Of a stretch of 64,000 nucleotides of DNA, positions 33,100-44,421 are shown piece by piece. Origin of the DNA: Hofstenia miamia (lineage: Eukaryota > Xenacoelomorpha > Acoela); NCBI GenBank assembly GCA_004352715.1, contig SCFE01000070.1, forward strand, positions 311,321-375,320. The letters run 5' to 3'. Numbering within the stretch: the stretch's first letter is position 1; the number at the start of each line of letters is the position of its first letter. Below the pieces are notes generated by a model. It was not told where the DNA came from. It worked only from the letters and a program-made list of their open reading frames with translations, and did no database searches. The position numbers and the translations under genes are program-made.

Positions 33100-33880
33100 C
33101 TGCTCTGAATTTACTTTTTAACATCATTGTCTTACAATCTCATATCGCAAAGCTGATATTAAGCCTTTCAAACCCAATTGAAAATGAGTAAAAATTCAAG
33201 AGATTAAAAGAGAAAATTGAAGTACTTAAATGTTGCTTGAAAAATGAAAACTGGAATTCCGCATTTTCCTCAACTGCACCTAATCAAATGCTTGAAACTT
33301 TCACAGAAATTTTGAAAGTGAACGTTCTATTTCTTCTAATACACAAAAAATTAAATTTTGGCTAAACTCTACATGCATTGAACTTATTAGAAAAAATGGA
33401 ATTTTAAAAATAAATTTAACATCGAAAATTGACAAAAATCACGCTGCTTATAAGAATAATCTATGTAACATCGAACTAAGAAATGCATGCCATCGTTTTT
33501 AAGATTAGAATACTAAAATCTAAATCCTTTTAGAAGGAAATGGGAATTTTGAACAAACGTTTAAACTTAAAAACTACCGACAGCGATCAATCGAAATGAT
33601 CACGTTTAATGGGAAGACTTTTACAAGTCACAAAAAAAATTTGCAATTTCAATGAAGCTTTTCAGTCTAGGAAAGTATGAAGGAAAAACTTTGCCAATAA
33701 ATCTAGGCTTCCGAAGGTACAAAATTCAACTGATTTCTCTTTCAGATATGTTACAAGTTTTGAAATTGTAAGATCTATTAACAGTCTAAAAAATAAATCC
33801 TGCGAGCCTTTGTATATACCAGCTTGGTTTATCAAAGATACATGTCCATTAAATTTAGTCGTGCACCAAATACTGATAAA
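33100..33880 (+). pseudogene. LINE ORF2 fragment: linker and RT N-terminus
   Basis: In broken frames the plus strand gives FWLNSTCIELIRKNGILK (33353-33407), the PWFNxEC-like linker between endonuclease and RT, and later FSFRYVTSFEIVRSINSLKN then KSCEPLYIPAWFIKDTC (about 33737-33850). The latter matches the FxFxxVTxxEVxxxIxSLKNKSSxGxDxIPxxFLK start of LINE RTs. Frameshifts separate the pieces, and the RT palm is absent because the sequence changes at about 33880. Confidence 0.7.
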
Positions 33881-34850
33881 TGTAGTGGAATATCAAATAC
33901 TGATAAAATGTTTAAATGTATTACATGCAGTAAACTTATGATTTTACCAAACGCTGCTCAGCATTCTCAAGAGAAGTAATTGATATTTTCAGTCAATATT
34001 ATAAACACACAGTATTATTGTGCACTTCTTGTGTTGATGAATTAGACAAGATTTTTTGTGACCGAGTATTCAATACACTTATAATAAACAACTAGAGGAT
34101 TTCAACAAATTATTTGAATTGCAAATGTCTGAAATGAATAAACTAATTAAAAATTATGTTTATCAAGTATTGAGAAGTTTGTCTCCCAGTCATCAAATCA
34201 TCAATGTAGGCAGGCTGAGATTAATAACAAAAACTCCATGCTTGTTTCAGAATTACAAAAGTAATTAAGGCGTAAGGAAAATAATCAAAACTATTTAACG
34301 TGAATATTCAGTTAAATATCAGTTAAACATTGTAAAAAAATTCATATATATTATCTTATCTTATTATCCGTGGGCTTCCAGAAGTTGTCCAATATTTCAA
34401 TAAATCCTTGCTAAAGATTATGTAATTTTCATTCAATTAAAAGTAAATATTAATCCGCATTTTGGATGTGCAACTATTATTGACTTAAACCCTGTTTTTA
34501 TTCTTATTATCTATATCTACATTCGTACAGATTCAAGCTATTATCACCCACCATACCAAGAAGTTTGTTCATATATTTCATCTTGCTTAACGTCTTATCG
34601 TGCTTTTATGAGGTGCTTAAACAAAATATTTATAGAAGATAAAATATGTATAATTGGTGAATTCATCTTTATAAATCTTGATTTAGAGACTGAAATTTCT
34701 AGTAATGATTATGAACAACAAATTATGGATCTACAACTAAATCAGAAGCTTTATCAAACAGTTACTTTTTCTACTCAAGAGAAGTACTCCCTCTCTCTCA
34801 AAAATATTGTCCACTTTTGTTGCGGCGCGGATAACTTTTGATTGAGAAAA
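33881..34850 (+). pseudogene. LINE ORF1-like and endonuclease fragment
   Basis: From 33881 the plus strand reads KMFKCITCSKLMILPNAAQH and, after a shift, CTSCVDELDKIF: two Cys-x-x-Cys pairs followed by Lys/Leu-rich sequence, as in ORF1 proteins of some non-LTR elements. From about 34600 an open frame (34608-34841) holds ICIIGEFIFINLDLETEI and MDLQLNQKLYQTVTF. This is equivalent to the GDFNxPxxDW and LxQxVTxPTR blocks of the APE-type endonuclease; the Asp of GDFN is Glu here. This is the 5' half of a LINE directly behind the 3' piece ending at 33880, so two copies abut. Confidence 0.65.
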
Positions 34851-35525
34851 GTTTAGCCCACCAAATTTTGCTCGCTAGTAGCCTAGTTCCCATTCTACAC
34901 ATTTCTGAAAAAAATTGGATTTGCGTAAATAAACCGTGCACAGGGATGTTTTTACGAAAAAATTAAAATCTCGATTTTCTGCAATTTTTACGCCCAGCTC
35001 GCAAATTTCACAAAAAAGCAAAAAAACTGTGCGGTTTGTTAAAATGTACCTTTAAAAATATTTCAATGAAATTCTTTCTGTGACTTTACCAATAATCCAG
35101 AAGGCAGATAGCAGGCACGTTAGTGCCCAAAGGCCCTTAGTTTTGCCGATAAGGCCTACAAAAGTTAATATTTTCATTTCAAAATTTCAGATATAAAAAC
35201 AGCGACAATTTAAACTACGGTACTGAAAAAATTTGGTCGTTTGGTCAAAAATTAAAAATTTTCATTTTGCTCATTTTTGGGTATTTCGTATATTTTCATT
35301 GTGGCACAGTTTTAGCAGCTAAAAATAGATAAAACCGTTTTGAAATGATAAATGTTTCGCTTTTCAAAACAGAGTACCACAAATCCCCCTGCTTAACAGA
35401 CCCTTTTCACCGTTAACGTCTTTTTCAAACACAATTCCACTGCTATTTTCGCAAATTTATCAGCTTTCCTTCCATAATTCCACTATATTATGCCATTACC
35501 GAGCACAAATGATCGAAAATCCCAT
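34851..35525. other. Intergenic, no gene recognised
   Basis: AT-rich with many CpGs. No ORF of note, no repeat matched within the window. Confidence 0.4.
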
Positions 35526-36110
35526 TTAGAATAATTTAATTATTATAGCGGATTTTCTGCAGTACACTTTATTAATATTAATTGCCTTTGGAGATTCATC
35601 TGAATTTGTTGGTTCAACCTTAATGGTTATGCCAGTGGCCGTTGACGATTGTTTGATGGCGTTGTTAGATTTCAATGGTTTCAAAGTTATTGGTTTGGAG
35701 CTGCTGTTAAATTTTAATTGGTTCACGATTTTTACGTAATTGTCAAAGTTTGGCTTCGACAGCCTTTTTGATGAATGTTCTTAATTTGTCTTTGGGACCA
35801 CATTTTTTGTTCAAATCTTCAGTGAATAAGTAATGGTACAACATATGTCATATGGGTAAAAAAATTGTGTGATAAGTACTCATTTGAAAATCAGTTAAAT
35901 CAATAGAAACTTTCTACTTGAAGATTACATTCCTCTATATCGCCATTTGTTTTTTTGAATAGGATCTTATATTGGTGGCATGCTGTTGGCTCTTGAAAGT
36001 GTTCATAGAAATTTTGTATTAACAAGTTGTAGTGGGATTCGATTGATGTATCCAATGTCTGGTAGTAATTTTAAAATTTGTCTTTAAAAAACTAGAGAAT
36101 TGGGCTAATG
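35526..36110 (-). pseudogene. Unrecognised decayed coding region
   Basis: Minus-strand frames read like an ordinary globular protein rather than AT-rich noise. From 36080: YYQTLDTSIESHYNLL, IQNFYEHFQEPTACHQYKI and KTNGDIEECNLQVE; a frame change; VSIDLTDFQMSTYHTIFL; another; YLFTEDLNKKCGPKDKLRTF; and the open frame 35726-35526 with a Ser/Lys-rich tail (NQLKFNSSSKPITLKP). At least three shifts or stops separate the blocks; some could be introns. I do not recognise the family. No RT, integrase or transposase motif is visible. Confidence 0.4.
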
Positions 36111-36477
36111 CATGCTTCTGAGTAGTTATATCCATGTGAAGGAGATCAGACTTTTTCTGATTGATCGAGAGGAGACCTTTGACCCCTGTCAGCTTGTGGA
36201 TATAGACAGGGGTGTTCTAGTGACGGCATGGAAAATGCAGTCATTGTGTGTTGACTGATTAAGCGTGTACTTATTATAGTGATTCATTAGTTTTGTGATA
36301 TTTGCAGAGGGCCAATTTATTTTGCATGTTTTATTTTACTTTGTTTATTACATACACACTTGTTTTTAGTTAATATACATGACATCGTTAGCTGAATAAT
36401 GGGGGTTTACATCGTGTTCTGAAAATACATTGTTGACTAATAATTATTTTTCTTATCCATAAAAAATTCCATGCATT
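36111..36477. repeat. Dispersed repeat R1, copy 1
   Basis: It matches 51295-51645 over about 355 bp, at an estimated 80% by eye. Shared blocks: CTTTTTCTGATTG, TTGACCCCTGT, GCTTGTGGAT, TCATTGTGTGTTGACTGATT, AGTGATTCATTAGTTTTG and ATGCATTTCTAATRRC at the end. No coding sense and no obvious tRNA-like promoter boxes. It may be a SINE or MITE family without visible ends. Confidence 0.75.
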
Positions 36478-36498
36478 TCTAATAGCACCAATAGCAAA

Positions 36499-36722
36499 GT
36501 CACGTGGCATTTTTGTGGCTTTACACTGCACTTTTACTTAGAATTTACGCCGTATTTTGGTAAATATGGTTCCTTTTTGCCACAACAAAATAATGAAAAT
36601 GCCACCAAAATGGCAAGTGGCAAAATAACCAAAATCTCAACTGTTCTCAATTTAGCAAAATATCCAAAATTCCACGTATTTGCGAGCTAACAAAATATCC
36701 AAATTGCCACATAGCGCTTGTC
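36499..36722. mobile_element. Candidate 220-bp MITE
   Basis: It begins GTCACGTGGCATTTTT. The sequence at 36700-36718 is AAATTGCCACATAGCGC, a loose inverted match. In between, CAAAATATCCAAAATT and AAAATGGCAAGTGGCAAAAT form internal repeats. Target duplication not found. Confidence 0.4.
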
Positions 36723-37592
36723 TCAATCATATACAAATGAAATCTTTATGGCATTAAAGATTTCTATGAACAAGCCTAAAATAAATTAATGCAATGAGCA
36801 ATCCATCATATTGCACTAAGTTTAATTTATTATAAATTGTATAAAAAATTTCTGATGTCAAATTATCTAGAAATGCTAATCATTATGTAAATTAGTTTAT
36901 ATAATAGCTTAGTGAATAATTAAAATTGGCCTTACTTTATTTGAATTGCATTGAAAAAGAAGGGTTGAGTTACTAATGAAATTCACAGTACATGCTAACT
37001 TTGCACTAAAAGAATTAATTAAATAAATATTTTCAAAAATTGCCTAAATATATTTTAAATAAAATAATCACAATTTTTTGACTAACCTGAATATAGAAAA
37101 CATTTCTGCAACTCTAGTGGGAAAGAAGTAGCTACAACATCTAAACAAAAACAAGTAATACATTGTAAGCAGTTTTATTCATGAGATTTAAAATTAATAA
37201 AACTGATCAGCATTTCAAGAGAAAATTTCTTTCATTGCACTTTTAACTAAGCACCATGTAGAACAAAAACAATGTATACTTATTGTGTAATAATAATTAG
37301 TGTTGATTGCTAAATATAAAAATAAATATGAAAATGCTTATACATCATGGGTCTGGAACAAAAGTGCAAAAAGTCAGATTTTCACGTATTTTACTTTTTT
37401 GACTCGTTGATCATGACTTACTTTATTTCTAGAACCTCAGTTTGGGTTTTTATACATAATAAAGATGGTTATCTTGTGCAAAAGTGTAACATCTGCACTC
37501 AAAACAGCAAAACAATGGATTCATTAAACACAAAAACATGTATTCCTCAAAACAGAAATTTTGCACTTGTTACACTTTTGCTCCAGGTAAAT

Positions 37593-37631
<39 letters not shown>

Positions 37632-38127
37632 TTATAAAAGCTGTTTTGGATTACCATTTTTGAGATGTTTTGACCCAAAACACCTCTGGCCTCTAATTTT
37701 GGTAACTCAAAGCGCCTCTTTGCAGTTCTGAGCCTTCTAATAATTACATTTTCAAATTTTTGATAGAGATCATTACACAGTCTGTAGCATAATCCACAGA
37801 ATTAGCTACTAAAGAAAGAAGAAGTCAGTCAAAGAAAAAAGGAAGAAAAACAAAAATGATTAGAAATTTATTTAGCAATTTAATTTGTTGTATTTTGCAA
37901 ACTAAGATTTTTTAAATACAAATGTAAAACATTAGTACTTGTTGAAAACACTAATTTGGCAAAATGAAGAGGGTGAAATTGCTTCTCATTATTTTTACCA
38001 TTATTTTGGTAGATGATTAATTTGAAAATTTAAATCAACAGGTACTTTTTGAAATTGACTATGAATAGATTGAAACCGTTGGATCATCGTTTGATTAATT
38101 AATTTCAATGTCTAGTTAAATGGTTCA
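36723..38127. other. AT-rich DNA with an (AT)n run, no gene
   Basis: An (AT)n microsatellite occupies 37596-37628. The 96-codon open frame that runs into it (37347-37637) ends in Ile-Tyr repeats and is not credible. Nothing else recognised. Confidence 0.5.
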
Positions 38128-38850
38128 TGTAGAGATCCCATGACTGGAATGATTCAAGGTTCTACACCCCTAACCATAAAACCACACTTAAGTTAAGTAT
38201 ATGAATAGGAGTTTTCTGATTACCCACTTAGCTGACTATCAAATCCTTCATACATGTAAGTTTTGATAACAACTTTGCAATAAGGCTAGCAAGCCAAACA
38301 TAGGATATATTATTATTTTTTCTAGATCCAAATTAATGACTGATAACAAGACCATTTATTATATTATAACTATTACATGCAGGATAGGAAGCTGCTACTT
38401 GTCTAAATAATTATTTTAAAGCTGATAGTTTTGGTAATGGCTCTCTGCATATTAGTTAATTAAGCAGCCAGTGACAAGCCCATTTGCAATAGATTATTAC
38501 TTGTTACAACATGAGTTTAAGTCGAGTTGTGTTGAGCCTTTAGTAAGTTAGGGTACACATTAAGTAGAGCAATTGAGCTGATTGCTGGATACATCTCAAT
38601 GGAAATGGATTGGTGGAACTGTTGCTGATTTTTAGAGAACAGCATTGAGTGGATGCCCAACTACTGGAGTCACTGCAAAGCTACTTCACCTAAATAGTGA
38701 TGGTTAAATTGTCTGTAAAATAGTTAATAGAAATCGTTACCAATAAAGCAAAGCAGTAAGAAACCATTAGATCGCTATCCACTAGTTCACCACATAATGA
38801 AATATGGAGATTTGAATAAATGGATGTCAGCCCTGGTAGGAGATGCTACA
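38128..38850 (+). repeat. 5' LTR of second gypsy element
   Basis: Starts TGTAGAGATCCC and ends GATGCTACA, giving TG..CA ends with a short TGTAG/CTACA inverted repeat, like the LTRs of the 10.5-21.8 kb element. The next bases, TGGGGATCATGCC, begin with TGG and are a plausible primer site. The interior matches the solo LTR at 1593-2344. A 3' partner was not found. Confidence 0.7.
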
Positions 38851-39079
38851 TGGGGATCATGCCAGGTTATAAGATCCTTTAATGAAAGAAGATCAAAGTG
38901 AATCAGTAACAGAACTTGCACACCCAAGGCACTAGACCTTCTTAAACAAAGTAATGTAACAAAGGCAACTGGAAATAATGAAAAATCTGTTAGTCAGCAG
39001 AAAACTAAGCAGTTGTATTACTTAATGATATTGCACACTAGTGATCAGGAAGAATCTGAACTGAAAGGGAAAACCACTA

Positions 39080-40540
39080 TTGACAATGAAAACAAATATG
39101 ACATACAAAGGAAGGAGTGGAAGTGTGAAGAAAACAACATCTAGAGCTGTTGTAACCTCAGTTGCATCACTATCAACAGCACACTCAGATGGAACTGATC
39201 AGTCCCCCTCAATGGAGTTACAAACTTTACATATGTCCCCAGAAACAAGCCAATGTGAGATTCTTGGAATTTTGAGAAAGAGCCACAAAACAGAGACAGT
39301 ATTGAAAGAAGAAATACAACATTTTACTGAGAATTTCCAACAAATGGAACAACAAAGAGAACAACTGTTAAGTGAAATCAAAACAGATATGAACTCAAGA
39401 CTAGAAGCACAAAGCAAAATATTTCAGCAGGAAGTAAAAGGATTAACACAACAACTGGCAGAATCAAATAAAAAATTCTTAGAACAAAATGAGAGATAGT
39501 AGAACATGTATTGGCAATTGGAAAGAGAAAGCAGACAACTAATAGAAGACAACAACATACAGTCACAGGAGCTTGAACAACTAAGATACAAGCTAAGACT
39601 CATTCAATTAAATGAAGAAGAAAGCCAAGGAACTATACAAACTCATGAGATAGAGAAAAGAAAATGATGCACAAGCACCTAAGGGGGAAACAGATACAAT
39701 AAAACCTATGAGGAGTATGAAGAAGAAAGCAAAAAGTCAAAAAAAAATTATAAATGAAATCACAAAAGCAGTGGTAAAGCAGTTCCAAATAGAAAATATA
39801 AAGAGACAAATTAAACCAAAATATGAAAGCTTGATTCTGACACAGAACAGGAATAATGAAACCTTGCCTTGCAAAGCAATGCTTCCAAAATTCAAAGGGA
39901 GAGTAGATGGTTATAATCCTACATTTATAGAGCAGCTGCAAATGGTCAAAATCATGATGGCTGAAAGGAAAGTCAATCAGGAAGTGGCAGCAACAAGACT
40001 ACCACTCCATCTAACAGGAACAGCATATCAACACTACCTTCTGCTAGACACTGAAACTAAGAAAAAATATGAGTGGTTAATTGGAGATTTCATAGAATAC
40101 TATGAAAACAAAAGTTTCAAAAATCAGTATCATATCATTTTGAATGCTAAAAAAAATAGCATCAGATCACAATTCAAAATTAAATGTGATGTTGATGATA
40201 AGCTAGAAAAAATGATCAGAAAAGCAGTTGATATTCAAGTGACAGTTGAAAATAATGCATGCATCTACTAGAAGGCTGTGTGGAATAAGGAAACACTGCA
40301 ATGGAGAAAACATTACAAAATGCAAACAACAAACAAACTCTACAATGAGAAGAAAGTAGACAAAGTAACTAAAGTAAAAACAAGATATGGGAAAACTAAA
40401 AAGGTAAAAGAGAGAGATGTAAAATATTACAATTGCAGACAAAAGGGTCACAAAAGCCAGATTGTTGGAAGCAGATAAGCATGATAGGAGATAAAGAAGC
40501 CTACATGATGATGAAAATATAATAGAATCAGAATTGGAAT
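39080..40540 (+). pseudogene. Gag of second gypsy element, broken
   Basis: 39080-39499 encodes Ser/Thr-rich sequence then a coiled coil (EEIQHFTENFQQMEQQREQ and onward). It is stopped by TAG codons at 39497, with the coil continuing in other frames to about 39665. 39708-40271 is the capsid part: TLPCKAMLPKFKGRVDGYN, RLPLHLTGTAYQHYLLLD, LIGDFIEYYENKSFKNQY and a DKLEKMIRKAVDIQVTVE block. About 40 codons are missing near 40160 relative to the 10.5-21.8 kb copy (its KGDDVHTYITQVERM block). The zinc knuckle at about 40426-40470 has lost its first Cys (YYNCRQKGH), and a frameshift within it separates the last Cys. Dead gag. Confidence 0.78.
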
Positions 40541-40810
40541 TGAGTGAAGCATCAAAAACTGTCAAAGAACCAGAAAACTAAGTAGAACACCAACTCAGGA
40601 AAACCAAGCACTAATAATGATATTAACAAAGTTGGACAACATAAATACAATTACAGTAGTAATAAATGATATGATGATGATAGCAGCAATCAATATGGGA
40701 GCAGCGAACCTCAACAATAACTGAAAAATCCACAAAAAACTTGGGATTTGAAAGGGAAGACTTTGAGAAATTCAACAAATGATTAATTAATGCATCTGGT
40801 AAGAACATAC
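40541..40810 (+). pseudogene. Protease fragment of second gypsy element
   Basis: The sequence reads ITVVINDMMMIAAINMG, corresponding to ITVGINGMMVKATINTG in the 56.3-kb element and ending at the retropepsin active site. That site is I-N-M-G here, with Asn for the catalytic Asp and Met for Thr. After a stop comes KLGFEREDFEKFNKWLINAS. The C-terminal half with the ILG motif is absent because the sequence jumps at about 40803. Confidence 0.65.
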
Positions 40811-41279
40811 AAAGAATAATGGGATTCTTTAACTATTACAGAACCTTTATTCCAAACATAGTGGCAAGACAGCAAAAATGACCAAACTTATGAGGAAGTC
40901 AGTACTATTTGTTTGAACTTGGCTGGAACAAGAAGAGTTGGATAATATCAAAGAGGAATTAGTGAAATTATCATCATTGAATATGCCAGACTATACTCAC
41001 AAGTTATTTTAGACTGTGATGCAAGCAAATTTGCAATAGGCACAACTTTGGGTCAAATGAAAATGGGAAGAAGACTGATACAATTCTTTAGCTGGAAATT
41101 GAAGGCAAGCTAGGAGAAATATGGAGTGATGAAATTAGAAATGGTGGCGCTCATTGAGAGCATTAAAAAGGAGATAAATCATGGATATCTCAAGATGGAT
41201 TGAATACCTAAATGAATTTACATTTAAGATCAAACATTGAAATGGGAGTCTACACAATAACACAGACTTCTGGACATCA
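40803..41279 (+). pseudogene. RT connection/RNase H remnant joined to protease
   Basis: Directly after the protease piece the frame reads IMGFFNYYRTFIPNI, which aligns with LMGFLNCYGAFIPEL at the RT-RNase H junction of the 10.5-21.8 kb element. DCDASKFAIGTTLGQ follows, with the first RNase H Asp, then EKYGVMKLEMVALI with the catalytic Glu region. Stops interrupt it. The whole RT fingers-palm region, including YxDD, is missing between 40800 and 40830. Confidence 0.7.
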
Positions 41280-42508
41280 TTGCCAGAATATCAGAGAGAT
41301 GTGGCAAAGGCAAAACAAGACAAGAAACAATTTCAATTCTTGCCTCAGATGGAATACAAAGGGCCACCTGAAATAAATGTAGACAAGAAAGGGCAAGAAA
41401 TCTTACTGATGTTGGTAAAAGGAGAAATAACAGAGAATGAGATCATAGAGAAACAGAAAGACAATGTAATATTAAACAAAATCATCAATGAAATAAAGGA
41501 ACCAAGTACAAAAATATTGAAGATAACAGTAAGTTTCTACAAGAAATACAGACTTATATGTCAAGGCACAAAACAACAGAATAGCAATTCCAGAGTACTA
41601 TAAAGAGAATTAATATAGAAGGTAAATGAGAAAGGTCACTTAGGGATAACACAAATGGAGAAGACATTCAAAGCCAGGTTTATTACAATAGAAGAGAGAA
41701 AAGTAATTCAAAACATAATAAATAAATGCATAATGTGTCTATTGAACAATAAGCAACATTTCCCTGCACAGAGAGCACCACTGGAAAAGATTATAGTAAC
41801 AAAACCAAACAAAATAGTACATATAGATCTGGAAATGCTATTGTGAGATGAGGAAGGATACCAACATTTGCTAGGAATGGTGGACAACTTCATGAAGTAC
41901 TTGAGAATGATACTGATGAAAAATACAACAGCTGAAAACACAGCAGAGATACTGATGAAGGAATGGAACCTAAAGTTCATACCAATGGAAATGATAATGA
42001 CAAAGGACCACAATTCAAAAGGGGATTCTTTCAGGAAATGCTGAAACTGCTGAAAATAGTAAGCAAATGAACCACAGCTTATCACCCACAGGCTAATGGA
42101 GCTGTGGAAAGGTTGAACCAAATGTTAATTAAATTGTTCAGAGTGACAACTACAAGAATAGGAGGAAGCAAATGGAGAAAAGTGATAAATAGGGTGGAAT
42201 ATTTTTATAATACCTCAGTACATTCAACAACAGGGATGACACCATTTAAGGGAATGTTTGGAAGAGAGATGGCAACACCTTTATCAATGCAGTACTTCAA
42301 TTACAGTGACAAAATGGATAATGAGTATGTGAAGCAGCTCAAAGCTCAGATAACTGGAATACATGAAATGATGTGCCAAAATATAAAGAAATTGGTGGTG
42401 AGACAACGGCACAATTATAATAGAAAAATATATGGACACATGCACAAAATAGGTGACAAAGTGTATGCATTCACACAAGTAAAATTAACTACCATGAACC
42501 AGGTTTGA
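41280..42508 (+). pseudogene. Integrase of second gypsy element, broken
   Basis: 41280-41603 is the RNase H-integrase linker (ILLMLVKGEITENEI). 41655-41846 covers the zinc-domain Cys pair (NKCIMCLLNNKQ) and KIVHIDLEML with the first catalytic Asp. Around 42060-42115 is the AYHPQANGAVERLNQML block with the catalytic Glu, interrupted just before by a stop. 42104-42508 continues through FYNTSVHSTTGMTPFKGMF to an IGDKVYAFTQVKL block. The D,D35E framework is recognisable but split over three frames. Confidence 0.82.
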
Positions 42509-42571
42509 AAATTAAGAACAATCTGGTCTGGCCCATACACAATTACACAAACACTACCAAACAATGAATAT

Positions 42572-43017
42572 ATGTTAGACAATGGCAGGTTACTGCACTT
42601 TCAAAATTTGAAAAAAGTGACAGCAGATATCAAAGAAACAAAGTTGAACAAAGATGCTGAGTTCAAATTGACACATACTAATAATAATGAGGTAGTATAC
42701 AAAATGAATGATTTAGATAGCCTACCAGAAGAGAATTACAATGAAGAATTTAAGGTGATATCATCAATGAAAAGTTAGAAAGAAGAGTTTTGCCTCAAAG
42801 GGCAGCAAAAAGTAAATATACATATGACCCTGAAATATGGGATTTAAATTTACTAACTGACTTTAGGAAATTAGAAGAGAATGATCCATCAACCATTGAG
42901 GAAGAGGGTGTACAGAAATCAAAACACAGAGGAACTCACAACATCAAACACATGAAGGAGAGTGATGAAAAGTACTTAAACCTGATGTTGATTCAAGGGC
43001 AGAAGGAACAAGAATGA
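42572..43017 (+). pseudogene. Integrase C-terminal tail region
   Basis: Two open frames (42572-42778 and 42790-43017) directly follow integrase. The first reads LDNGRLLHFQNLKKVTAD, like the small beta-barrel ending of gypsy integrases. The second starts PQRAAKSKYTYDPEIWDL and is acidic and basic in turn, like the unstructured pol tails of these elements. No chromodomain was recognised. Confidence 0.55.
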
Positions 43018-43350
43018 AGAACTGACTAACAAAAGACACAGAGTAAGAAGGTGTCCAAGTAGTCCCTAGGGGCGATTCAAGGGCAGGGTAACAAATGGAC
43101 ATGAAGCCTCTCCCACTACTAGTATGCACAGCTGATTCAAGGGCACACAGACAACTAGTGCAAAGACGCTCAAATTTCCTTCTGAAAATCAACAATGCTT
43201 ATGCAAGGGCAACTGAACAGACGGAGTTCTAGAGGAAGGTGTAAGTGGGGGAAGAACTGTAGCAATACAAAAGTGATTCAAGGCTGATTGTGCTACAGAA
43301 CCTACAACTGGTCAAGTGCTAACTGAGTCAACTCGGAACTGATTCCAGGG
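42990..43350 (+). repeat. Degenerate GATTCAAGGGCA repeats behind integrase
   Basis: The word GATTCAAGGGC or close variants recurs at 42990, 43074, 43134, 43201 (ATGCAAGGGCA), 43274 and 43341 (GATTCCAGGG), spaced 60 to 84 bases. The bases between are only loosely alike. This is a worn minisatellite at the 3' end of the element. Confidence 0.6.
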
Positions 43351-43564
43351 TGGCCAAGTAGAAGCCATTAGTACAATTTCAGAGCCCATGGACTTTGAAC
43401 TGAGCACAAACAGACTACCACTAAGGATTACCCAACTACATGCCTCCTCGAAGACCACCTCAGAAAGAACTATATGCTCAAAAGAAAGAGAGAAAAGAAT
43501 TTCAAAAATAGATAAAGTCTGTATCCATACTTCATGAGAACAACAACAATGAGAAATAATTCAT

Positions 43565-43822
43565 TTGAAAAGCACACATAAGGAAAGCAGTGAAGACAGA
43601 GGGCAGAAACATACTGATAGTATTGGACGCAAAAACAGGCTCATGGAAAATGTCATCATTAGCTACCCAGGAGAAATGAATGAAATGTTGGAAAGGCTGT
43701 ATATGAGAAGCACAATACACATCACATTTAATGAGGACTTTATGCTATCAACAGCACAAAACATAATTGCATATATTGATCAAATTGCAAGCATACTGGA
43801 AACATTGACAAAAACAACTTGA
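43565..43822 (+). pseudogene. Small ORF at 3' end of second gypsy element
   Basis: 85 codons with RLMENVIISYPGEMNEML and then ITFNEDFMLSTAQNIIAYID. It lies downstream of integrase, in the same place as the extra ORF at 11998-12788 of the first element, and a weak pattern is shared (a short strand pair, then Gln-x-x-(I/Q)-x-x-x-(I/L)-x-x-I-x-S). Function unknown; it may be a fragment of a longer protein. Confidence 0.4.
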
Positions 43823-43860
43823 CAATCATTCATATACTAAAAGGAAAGAACACAACAAAA

Positions 43861-44420
43861 GTTTAGAAAAACAAATATAGCAGTTCTTGCAAATTCCAGT
43901 CTAATACTTGAAAACGAATTTTAAGTGCTGCTAAAATGAGATAAATTTAAAATTGCATCTTTCAGGAGCAGATATGTTGCTTTATTTTGTTTTCTATAAC
44001 GAAGGGAAATTTTCACCGCAACTGCCACTTTGAAAAGAGTCAGAAAATGAACAACCTATGTTATTTTGCATGAAGCTTTTCAAAATTTATACTTTAGTGA
44101 GCCAATGTAAGCACATTTGAATTCTTAACATATTGAATAACTTTAAATTTTGAGTTGGTTTCATTTCTATAGATTCCAGTTGATTTTTTCTGGTGCGGTA
44201 TTTTGCCAGTATTCTTGATATTCAATTTACATTAATACTATATACATATTTGTAAATGTATGTGCAGATTAAATTTAACCAGGTCAAAAATTTTTTAAAT
44301 TTCTTAGTTCTTTGTAAAACCATTAAGTGCTTATAAATCATGCAGTAATAAAGTTATTAAAAATTTGAAAGTACCACATGATAGAGGAGTGCCTCTTTCA
44401 TCTTCACTCTTAAATCGAGA
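43861..44420. other. Intergenic, no feature
   Basis: AT-rich, CpG more frequent than in the preceding element. Nothing recognised. Confidence 0.4.
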
Positions 44421-44421
44421 C

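Larger units (their letters stand above)
38128..43860 (+). mobile_element. Ty3/gypsy element, plus strand, RT deleted, no 3' LTR seen
   Basis: LTR, primer site, coiled-coil gag, capsid, zinc knuckle, protease start, connection/RNase H, integrase and two 3' ORFs occur in gypsy order on the plus strand. Protease is fused to sequence just upstream of RNase H, so the RT is gone. The right boundary is only estimated from the last ORF; no second LTR was found before 44421. Confidence 0.8.

Noticed and set aside
37347-37637. 96-codon plus-strand frame
   Set aside because: It ends in an Ile-Tyr run translated from an (AT)n microsatellite, and no similarity was seen.
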